From contig NZ_LQPZ01000014.1 in the NCBI RefSeq assembly GCF_002102395.1, positions 1-38,575 of the forward strand: a DNA stretch of 38,575 bases, read 5' to 3'. A model generated the notes under the pieces. It had not been told where the DNA came from. It did no database searches and saw only the letters and a program-made list of their open reading frames with translations. The position numbers and the translations under genes were made by a program. Positions 24,239-31,142 of this stretch are shown piece by piece; the stretch's first letter is position 1; each line of letters starts with the position of its first letter. The DNA comes from Mycolicibacillus trivialis (GTDB taxonomy: Bacteria; Actinomycetota; Actinomycetes; Mycobacteriales; Mycobacteriaceae).

Positions 24239-26329
24239 TTGCTGCCGATCAGGGAGGAGGCAGCGCGTATCGGCGATAACCAGGACGTCGGTCAGGGGGC
24301 CGGCCAGGCTGCGCCGGCTGGCGGCTATGCCGAGCCGGCGCGTTTTGCTGGCCGCCGGGTTTCCGGTCGCCGCCCGCTGACCGCCCGCACCGCCATCCCG
24401 GCGCTCGACGGCATCCGGGCGATCGCGGTCGCGCTGGTGCTGCTCGACCACGGCGGCATCCCGGGCGTCACCGGCGGCTTCATCGGGGTCGACGTGTTCT
24501 TCGTCCTCAGCGGCTTCCTGATCACCTCGCTGCTGCTGGAGGAACTCGACCGCACCGACCGCATCGACCTGCTGCATTTCTGGATCCGGCGGGCCCGGCG
24601 GCTGCTCCCCGCCCTGCTGGTGATGGTGCTGGCGGTGGCGTTCGCCCACGAGCTGTTCCCCCCCGACGCGGTGCAACGCCTGCGCGAGGACGCCGTCGCC
24701 GCATTCTTCTGGCTGGCGAACTGGAACTTCGTCATGCAGGAAAGCGACTACTTCACCCGCGGCGGGAACCCGTCGCCGCTGCAGCACACCTGGTCGCTGG
24801 GGGTCGAGGAGCAGTACTACTTCCTGTGGCCACTACTGGTACTCGGCGTGGCCGCCGTGGTGGCCGCCCGGGCCCGCCGCCGCCGGTGGGTCAGCCAGCG
24901 GACCGTCCGGTTCGCGGTGCTGGTGGTGGCCGGCACCGGGGTGGCGGCCTCGGCGACGGCGGCGGTCCTGATGTCCGCACGCACCGGCGTGGACCGGGTC
25001 TACTTCGGCACCGACACCCGCGCCCAGGCACTGCTGCTGGGTGCGGCGGCGGCGGCGCTGATGGTGCAGGACTGGCCGGCACTGGTCGGCAGGCCCGCCG
25101 TGCCGCACACCCGCTGGGGCACGGTGCTGGCCACCGTGGTGCCGATCGTCGGCATGGCCGGACTGGCCGCGGGCGCCCACTACGCCGCGGGCAGTGCCCA
25201 GCAGTTCCGGTTCGGCATGCTGACCCTGGTGGCGCTGGCCGCGGTCGCGGTGGTCGCCCCGGTCGCGGTGCACCAGCGCAGCCCGGTGGCCCGGCTCCTG
25301 GCGCTGCGGCCGCTGGTGGCGCTCGGTGCGATCTCCTACGGCGTCTACCTGTGGCACTGGCCGATCTTTTTGATCCTCAACGGGGAGCGCACCGGCTGGA
25401 CCGGGATGTCGCTGTTCGCCGCCCGCACCGCGGTGACGCTGGCCGCCGCGATCGCCTCCTGGTGGCTGATCGAACAGCCGATCCGGCGCTGGCGCCCGGT
25501 GCAGGTGCCGCTGCTGAGGCTGGCGGTGGCCACCGTCGCGACCGCGGTCGCGGTGACCGTGCTCGTCGTGCCGGCCGTGACCGGCCCGGGCGCGACCCCG
25601 CCGGTGTCGTCGGCGGCGGCCACCGCGCCGGTTCCCGCATCGCCTCCGGCCGCGCCCGGCGTCCACCGCGACCCGCGTCGCGCGCACACCGTGTCGGTGT
25701 TCGGCGACTCGATCGGCGCCTCGCTGATGGAATACCTGCCGCCGACCCCGGGCACGGCGTTCGTCGACCACACCGTCATCGGGTGCAGCATCGTGCGGGG
25801 TGGGCCGTACCGGTATTCGGGCAAGGTGCTCGACCAGAAGGCCGAATGCGACGACTGGCCGAACCGCTGGGCCCGCCAGATCGCCCGCGACCAGCCCGAT
25901 GTCGCGTTGCTGGTGATCGGCCGCTGGGAGACCGTCGACCGGGTCATCGAGGGCCGCTGGACCCAGATCGGCGACCGGGCGTTCGACGAGTACCTGGTCG
26001 GTGAGCTCAACCGGGCGATCACGACGCTGACCGGTCGTGGCGCCCGACTGGTGATCACCACGCTGCCGTACAGCAAATACGGTGAGAAACCCGACGGCAC
26101 TCTCTATCCCGAGGACCAACCGGATCGGGTGCGGGAATGGAACACCTTGCTGCGCAAGGTGGTCGGGCACCGGCCGAACGTGACGCTGCTCGATCTGAAC
26201 AAGAAACTCAGCCCCGACGGCGCCTACACGGTCAAGGTCGACGGCATCAAGGTGCGCAGCGACGGCGTGCACCTGTCGCAGCAGGGGGTGGCGTGGCTGA
26301 CGCCGTGGCTGCTCGCCGGGGTGCGTTGA
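24239..26329 (+). CDS. OafA/YrhL-type acyltransferase 3 with C-terminal SGNH domain
   Basis: A protein of up to 696 residues. The acyltransferase-3 membrane domain (about 45-440) opens with TAIPALDGIRAIAVALVLLDHGG and FIGVDVFFVLSGFLITSLLLEE. It has about ten helices with the internal marks WFWIRRARRLLPAL-like and TWSLGVEEQYYFLWP. An extracytoplasmic SGNH hydrolase-like domain follows from about 480, with FGDSIGASL near the start and DGVHLSQQG at the end (catalytic Ser and Asp-His). Such proteins move acetyl or other acyl groups onto glycolipids or wall glycans outside the membrane. The start is uncertain: TTG at 24239 is the only canonical codon, but AGGGAGGAGG (24251-24260) stands eight bases before an in-frame ATC at 24269. 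Confidence 0.88.
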   Translation: MLPIREEAARIGDNQDVGQGAGQAAPAGGYAEPARFAGRRVSGRRPLTARTAIPALDGIRAIAVALVLLDHGGIPGVTGGFIGVDVFFVLSGFLITSLLLEELDRTDRIDLLHFWIRRARRLLPALLVMVLAVAFAHELFPPDAVQRLREDAVAAFFWLANWNFVMQESDYFTRGGNPSPLQHTWSLGVEEQYYFLWPLLVLGVAAVVAARARRRRWVSQRTVRFAVLVVAGTGVAASATAAVLMSARTGVDRVYFGTDTRAQALLLGAAAAALMVQDWPALVGRPAVPHTRWGTVLATVVPIVGMAGLAAGAHYAAGSAQQFRFGMLTLVALAAVAVVAPVAVHQRSPVARLLALRPLVALGAISYGVYLWHWPIFLILNGERTGWTGMSLFAARTAVTLAAAIASWWLIEQPIRRWRPVQVPLLRLAVATVATAVAVTVLVVPAVTGPGATPPVSSAAATAPVPASPPAAPGVHRDPRRAHTVSVFGDSIGASLMEYLPPTPGTAFVDHTVIGCSIVRGGPYRYSGKVLDQKAECDDWPNRWARQIARDQPDVALLVIGRWETVDRVIEGRWTQIGDRAFDEYLVGELNRAITTLTGRGARLVITTLPYSKYGEKPDGTLYPEDQPDRVREWNTLLRKVVGHRPNVTLLDLNKKLSPDGAYTVKVDGIKVRSDGVHLSQQGVAWLTPWLLAGVR
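24251..24260 (+). promoter_or_regulatory. Strong Shine-Dalgarno without a canonical start codon
   Basis: AGGGAGGAGG contains two overlapping GGAGG cores. Within the next 20 bases there is no ATG, GTG or TTG in any frame. The only in-frame candidate at proper distance is ATC at 24269-24271, so either initiation is non-canonical or the sequence has an error. Confidence 0.6.
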
Positions 26330-26333
26330 GCGC

Positions 26334-28072
26334 TCAGCAGGATTTGGCGCGGCGCCGCCCGGTCAGCCGGGCCCACACCCAGGTCAACGGAACGTTGCGG
26401 CCGGTGGCCAGGTACTCCACCGTGGACGGGTAGTGGCAGATCTCGCTGACCTGCGCGAGCCCCTCGGGCTTGCCGACCAACAGGATCTGGTCATCGACGG
26501 CCAGCGTCGTGCCGATGTCGGGCATGAAGTGGGCCGTCCCGTCGCGCAGCAGCACCAGCGGCACCAGTGGCAGCGTCGCCGACCGGTCGTCGGGGCGGCG
26601 CAGCACGTCGCGCAGGGTGAGGATCTCCCCGCGCCGCAACCAGTCGGCGATCGCCGGGGCCCGGCGCGCGGACAGGGTCACGACGTCGCGCTCGGGAGTG
26701 CGTTGTCCGCAGTGTTCGACCAGGTGGTCGCGGACCGCGGCGGCCCACCGCTCGTCCTGGCTGAACGCGTGGTCGACGAAGCTCCAGAACACCGGGGTCA
26801 GCACGCGAGCCAGGACCTCCCGGGCGACCAACTCGGTGGCGATGTACACCGAATCGATCGCTACGGCGTCGAGCAGCGCTTTCTTGGTGGTAGTGGCCTG
26901 CCGGACCACCAGGTAGATATCGGGGTTGGCCAGCCGGGCCTGCTCGGCCATCGCGATGTTGACGGTGTCGTCGCGGGTGGCGGCGATGAGGCCGACGGCG
27001 TCGGTCACGTCGGGATCGCCGCTGTCCGGGTCGGCGAGGGTCACGGCGAGGCCGCTGGCCGCGAGATCGGCGACGACCTCACGGCCGAACTCTGGGTCGG
27101 CGCAGACCACCCAGCGTCCGGCGGCCAACCCGCGCCGCAGCGGCGGGAGGCGCTCCTCGTCGTTGTCCATCAGCCAGCGCAGCAATTGATGGTTGATCGG
27201 CCGGTGGATCGACAGGGTCAGGTACTCCCCGAACCGGTCGCTCGGGTTGACCACCGCCGCGGGCGCGAAATGCGCGATGCGGTTCGCGACCCGCGCGTCG
27301 GTGCAGCGGGCCAGCACCGGCACCTCCGGGCGCAGCATCGCCACCGTCATCACCGCGGCCAGGTTGGCGTCGTCGTCATCGGTCAGGGCCAGGACGCCCT
27401 CGCAGTCGCGGTGGCCCAACCCCGCCATACCCAGCATCGCCGGTACCGAGCAATCCCCCTCCACCGCCGGGACATCGAAGCTGAGCTGCTCACCGACGAC
27501 CGACGGACCCGGGATTCCTGCTTGTCGATGACCACGAACCGGTGGCCGCGCTGGTCGAGTTCGGAGCCGACCACCCGTCCGGCCTGCCCGTAACCGGCGA
27601 TGATGACGAACGGGTCGACCAGGCGGCGCACATGGCGGCGGAACCGCTGAGCCGCCAACGCGTCCTGGAAGGCGGTGTCGTTGATGACCGAGAAGAACAC
27701 CCCGATCGCGTACGCCCAGCTGATCACCACCAGGTAGATCGACATCGACAGCCACATCCGCTGCGGGTAGCTGAACGCATGCGGCACTTCGCTGTAACCG
27801 ACCGTGGTCAAGGTGATCGTCATCTGGTAGAAGGCGTCGAAGACCGACAGTCGGTACGGGTTGCCCTGCGCGTCGACGCCGGGCATCAGCATCAGCCCGG
27901 TGGTGCAGATGCTGAACATCGTGATGACCACGATGAACGGTGCGCGCATCCGGCGCATGAACAAGAAGATGACATCGGTGGTGGGCACCGTGGTGGGCAC
28001 CGGCACCGGTTTGCGCCGTGACCGCGTCCGGCGTCGCGACCAGAACGTGTACAGGTGGACCGGATTGGGCAT
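26334..28072 (-). pseudogene. Two-TM potassium channel with tandem RCK (TrkA-N/C) domains, frameshifted
   Basis: Two overlapping minus-strand frames join into one channel of about 579 residues. The 5' frame (28072 down to about 27505) gives two transmembrane helices around a pore loop with the potassium selectivity sequence TVGYS (90-94), then a Rossmann NAD-binding motif IIAGYGQAGRVVGSEL (157-172) and VVIDKQESRV. There it leaves the family pattern and stops at 27383. The other frame continues the RCK fold from VVGEQLSFDVPAVEGDC, through a second RCK region (WVVCADPEFGREVVADLA) and a TrkA-C-like end, to 26334. Restoring the frame needs one extra base near 27500-27506. A separate start for the 3' part at GTG 27464 is possible but lacks a ribosome-binding site. 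Real mutation and sequencing error cannot be told apart here. Confidence 0.8.
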
Positions 28073-28075
28073 CGG

Positions 28076-28462
28076 CTAACGGCGCCGGAACGAAGCCGTC
28101 TCGACGACGAGCAGGGTGACCGAGACGACGTTGGCCAGCAGTGCCCCGCCGGACAGCGAGACCACGCTGGCGGTGGCGTGCTGGTCCAGGCCGTGCACCG
28201 AGACCTGCGTGTAGTAGACCCACATCGCCGCCGCGGCGGCCAACTGGAGCAGCGCGACCAGGCTGGTCGACAGGTGTACGGCGCCCAGCTGGGTGCGGTC
28301 GCCGAACTTCAAAATCGTGGTGATGAAGGCCACGACCAGGGCCAGGAACAACTCCCAGGGGTTGTGCACGATCGGATCGCCGATGTCGCCGACGAAGAAG
28401 CCGAAGTTCAGTGTCGCCGCCAGCAGGACGAAGAAACCGAAAACCACCTTCTCGAGGTTCAC
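28076..28462 (-). CDS. DUF6394-like small membrane protein
   Basis: A 128-residue protein with four hydrophobic helices (about 5-25, 38-52, 63-83 and 100-120). The loop block KFGDRTQLGAVHLSTSLVALLQL and the N-terminus MNLEKVVFGFFVLLAATLNFGFF resemble the DUF6394 family of unknown function, as far as I recall. It lies 3 bp upstream of the potassium channel gene on the same strand, so the two are expected to be co-transcribed. Such tight linkage suggests an accessory role for the channel, which is inference. Divergent from ligC. Confidence 0.7.
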   Translation of the reverse strand: MNLEKVVFGFFVLLAATLNFGFFVGDIGDPIVHNPWELFLALVVAFITTILKFGDRTQLGAVHLSTSLVALLQLAAAAAMWVYYTQVSVHGLDQHATASVVSLSGGALLANVVSVTLLVVETASFRRR

Positions 28463-28567
28463 GACGGCAGCCTAACGGTCCCGAGCCCGTCCGGTACGCA
28501 AACGAACGTGACGGGCGGGTCGCCGACCTGGGCGCACGCGGGCAGGCTTTCGGCCACAATGGGTGAC

Positions 28568-29599
28568 GTGGACCTGCCCGTCGTGCCGCCGGTGGAGCCG
28601 ATGCTGGCCAAAGCGGTGCAGTCGGTGCCGGCCGAACCTGGCGTGTGGTGTTATCAACCGAAGTGGGACGGCTTCCGCGCGTTGGTGTTTCGGGACCACG
28701 ACGAGGTGGTGCTGCAGTCGCGGACCGGCAAGGACTTGGGCCGCTACTTCCCGGACCTGCTCGATGCGGTTCGCGTCGAAACGACGGCGCGCTGTGTGCT
28801 CGACGGTGAGATCGTGGTGCCACGGCCGATCGGCGGACGCACCCGGCTGGACTGGGAGGCGCTGAGCCAGCGCATCCACCCGGCGCAGAGCCGGGTGCGA
28901 TTGCTCGCCGAGCAGACTCCGGCGCATTTCATCGCCTTCGACGCGCTGGCCACCGGCACCGACGACGTGATGGGCGAGCCGTTCACCACCCGGGCGACGG
29001 TCTTGGCCGAACTGCTGTCCCCGCAACGGTTTTGTCACCTCACCGGTGCCACCGAGGATCCGGAGGTCGCCGCGCACTGGTTGACCACCTTCGAGGGCGC
29101 CGGGCTGGACGGGGTGGTCGCCAAACGCCGCGACGGGGCTTACCTGGCGGGAAAACGCGACATGGTCAAGGTCAAACACCACCGCGACGCCGACTGCGTG
29201 GTGATGGGTTACCGCGTCCACAAAAGCGGTGCCGGCCTGGGCTCGTTGCTGCTGGGCTTGTACAACGACGACGGGGAGTTGCAGATGGTCGGCGGGGCGG
29301 CGTCGTTCACCACCGCGCAACGCCGGCGGCTGCTCGATGAGGTGGAACCGCTGCGTGTGGGCCCCGACGTGGTGCGCGAGGGCGAGCCCAGCCGGTGGAA
29401 CTCCGCGGCGGACAAGCGGTGGATCCCGATCCGCCCCGAGCGCGTCGCCGAGGTCGCCTACGACCAGATGGAAGGCGAGCGGTTCCGGCACACGGTGAAG
29501 TTCCTGCGCTGGCGACCCGACCGCGACCCGAGCAGCTGCACCTTCGCGCAACTGGACACCCCGCTGCGCTACGACCTGGCCGACGTATTGCAGGGCTGA
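28568..29599 (+). CDS. ligC: ATP-dependent DNA ligase LigC
   Basis: A 343-residue ligase with a nucleotidyltransferase domain followed by an OB-fold. The adenylated lysine is Lys32 in PKWDGFRAL. Further motifs are SRTGKDL (III-like), LDGEIVVP, FIAFDALA, GLDGVVAKRRD (IV) and MVKVKHHRDADCVV (V). Mycobacterial LigC acts with Prim-PolC in base excision repair and gap filling (published for M. smegmatis). I prefer the GTG at 28568, giving MDLPVVPPVEPMLAK, which matches the LigC N-terminus I remember; an ATG at 28559 adds three residues. A weak -10 (CACAAT, 28555-28560) seven bases before this GTG fits a leaderless start. The polymerase gene follows with a one-base gap. Confidence 0.9.
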   Translation: MDLPVVPPVEPMLAKAVQSVPAEPGVWCYQPKWDGFRALVFRDHDEVVLQSRTGKDLGRYFPDLLDAVRVETTARCVLDGEIVVPRPIGGRTRLDWEALSQRIHPAQSRVRLLAEQTPAHFIAFDALATGTDDVMGEPFTTRATVLAELLSPQRFCHLTGATEDPEVAAHWLTTFEGAGLDGVVAKRRDGAYLAGKRDMVKVKHHRDADCVVMGYRVHKSGAGLGSLLLGLYNDDGELQMVGGAASFTTAQRRRLLDEVEPLRVGPDVVREGEPSRWNSAADKRWIPIRPERVAEVAYDQMEGERFRHTVKFLRWRPDRDPSSCTFAQLDTPLRYDLADVLQG

Positions 29600-29600
29600 G

Positions 29601-30629
29601 ATGGCAACCGCCGAGGAGATCGACGTCGACGGGATCGCGGTGCGGCTCACCCACCCGGACCGCTGCTACTTCCCGCGGCTGGGTGAGGCGGGCACCAAAC
29701 GCCGACTGGCCGAGTACTACCGCGCCGTGGCACTGGGCCCGATGTTCGCGCCGATGGCCGACCGGCCCACCCACCTGCAACGCTTCCCGGACGGCATCGA
29801 CGGTGAGGCCGTCTACCAGAAACGTATTCCGCGCGGCTACCCCGACTATCTGCAGACCTGCACGGTGACGTTCCCGTCCGGCCGCACCGCCGCCGTACTG
29901 CGGGTGACCTCGGCCGCCTCGATCGTGTGGGCGGCGCAGATGAGCACCGTCACCTTCCATCCCTGGCCGGTGCGGTGCACCGACACCGACCATCCCGACG
30001 AACTGCGCGTGGACCTGGATCCGCAGCCGGGCACCGGATTCGCCGAGGCCCGCGCCGTGGCGGTCGACGTGCTGGCGCCGCTGCTCGATGAGCTCGGCCT
30101 GGTCGGCTACCCGAAGACCTCCGGCGGCCGGGGCGTCCACGTCTACCTGCCGATCCGCCCGGACTGGGATTTCGTGACGGTGCGCCGAGCCGGGATCGCG
30201 CTGGCCCGCGAACTGGAACGCCGCGCCCCCGACCGGGTCACCGCATCGTGGTGGAAGGAAGAGCGGGGCAAACGGATCTTCATCGACTTCAACCAGAACG
30301 CCCGCGACCGCACCACCGCCGCGCCCTACTCGGTGCGGGCCACCCCGATCGCCACCGTCTCCACCCCGCTGAGCTGGCCGGAGTTGGCCGACGCCGACAG
30401 CCCCGACGACTACACCATGACCACGGTCCCCGACCTGGTCGCCGGCCGCGAGGACCCGTGGGCGTCGATGGGACAGAGCCGGCAGTCGCTGGCGGTCCTG
30501 CTGGAGATGGCCGACGCCGACGCCGAGCGCGGTCTGGGAGATCTGCCCTACCCGCCGAACTACCCCAAGATGCCCGGTGAGCCCAAGCGGGTGCAGCCGA
30601 GTCGGGATGCCGACCGGCGCGAACCCTAG
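29601..30629 (+). CDS. LigD-type polymerase/primase (Prim-PolC)
   Basis: A 342-residue stand-alone polymerase of the archaeo-eukaryotic primase superfamily, related to the LigD polymerase domain. The metal-binding pair is Asp138 and Asp140 in LRVDLDPQPG. The SGGRGVHVY motif (173-181) and the FIDFNQNARDRTTAAPYSVR block with the third acidic site are intact, and the C-terminal YPPNYPKMPGEPKRVQPSRD is typical of the group. It prefers ribonucleotides and fills short gaps in repair. It starts one base after the ligC stop, so the two should be made together. This co-directional order makes a compact polymerase-ligase repair pair. Confidence 0.9.
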   Translation: MATAEEIDVDGIAVRLTHPDRCYFPRLGEAGTKRRLAEYYRAVALGPMFAPMADRPTHLQRFPDGIDGEAVYQKRIPRGYPDYLQTCTVTFPSGRTAAVLRVTSAASIVWAAQMSTVTFHPWPVRCTDTDHPDELRVDLDPQPGTGFAEARAVAVDVLAPLLDELGLVGYPKTSGGRGVHVYLPIRPDWDFVTVRRAGIALARELERRAPDRVTASWWKEERGKRIFIDFNQNARDRTTAAPYSVRATPIATVSTPLSWPELADADSPDDYTMTTVPDLVAGREDPWASMGQSRQSLAVLLEMADADAERGLGDLPYPPNYPKMPGEPKRVQPSRDADRREP

Positions 30630-30657
30630 CGAGGCCTTCTCAACGCCGCACCCTCGT

Positions 30658-30685
30658 GATAGACAGTTCATCGAAACTGTATATC
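30658..30685. promoter_or_regulatory. Operator-like inverted repeat before mmpS
   Basis: The arms GATAGACAGTT (30658-30668) and AACTGTATATC (30675-30685) are inverted copies matching at ten of eleven positions around the six-base centre CATCGA. The repeat ends immediately before the Shine-Dalgarno GGAGG (30686-30690) of mmpS. It is the best operator candidate in the window, and the TetR-type regulator encoded last in the same operon is the natural ligand. Confidence 0.6.
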
Positions 30686-30695
30686 GGAGGTCGGT

Positions 30696-31142
30696 GTGGA
30701 TATTCGCCAGCAGTACCGGATGCTGCTGCGCCCGGCGCGGCTGTGGGTGCCCGCCGTGGTGGTCGCCGCCCTGGGGGCCGCGCTGCTCGTGGCGATGCGA
30801 ACGCCGCACGCCGCCGTCGTCGACCCCGAGGAACTGCAGGTGCGCGCCGCGAAGCCGACCCTCGCGCTGGGGCGGCCCGCGGTGACCTATGCGGCCGACG
30901 GTGCGGGGTCCGCCCGGGTCCACTACCTCGGCGCCGCCGGCGAACTGGTCACAGCCGAGGTCCACCTGCCGTGGACGCAAACAGTTAAATTGTCCAGTCC
31001 GATGCGCCCGGCCAGCGTCAGCGTGGCGACCACCGGCGGCGGCGCGGTCAGCTGCACCCTGTCGGTCGACGGGCAGCGCCGGGACCGGCAGGCCAGCAGC
31101 CCGGGCTCCGGGGTCGTGCTGTGCAGCGTGGTGTCCGCGTGA
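30696..31142 (+). CDS. MmpS-family transport accessory protein
   Basis: A 148-residue protein with a short cytoplasmic N-terminus, one transmembrane helix (about 16-34) and an extracytoplasmic beta-rich domain. The family marks are VTYAADGAGSARVHYLGAAGEL, VHLPWTQTV, and two cysteines (CTLSVDGQ and VLCSVVSA) that probably form a disulfide. MmpS proteins work with an adjacent MmpL in export of lipids, siderophores or drugs. The GTG start at 30696 has GGAGG five bases upstream. The stop overlaps the mmpL start (GTGA), and an operator-like palindrome stands directly upstream. Confidence 0.88.
   Translation: MDIRQQYRMLLRPARLWVPAVVVAALGAALLVAMRTPHAAVVDPEELQVRAAKPTLALGRPAVTYAADGAGSARVHYLGAAGELVTAEVHLPWTQTVKLSSPMRPASVSVATTGGGAVSCTLSVDGQRRDRQASSPGSGVVLCSVVSA

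Noticed and set aside
24833..26272. 479-codon minus-strand frame across the acyltransferase gene
   Set aside because: His/Arg/Gln-rich low-complexity translation antisense to a clear OafA-SGNH protein.
27495..27515. Programmed -1 ribosomal frameshift in the channel gene
   Set aside because: TCCCGGGTC is present but its phase does not give an X XXY YYZ heptamer, and no downstream pseudoknot was recognised. A mutation or sequence error is simpler.
26334..28823. Reading the long 829-codon minus-strand frame as one protein
   Set aside because: Only its 3' part has channel-like sequence. Upstream of about 27505 it is out of frame with the pore and first RCK motifs, and beyond 28076 it crosses the DUF6394-like gene and the 5' end of ligC.
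28472..29650. 392-codon minus-strand frame across ligC
   Set aside because: No recognisable domain and it covers a gene with full ligase motifs, so it is a shadow.
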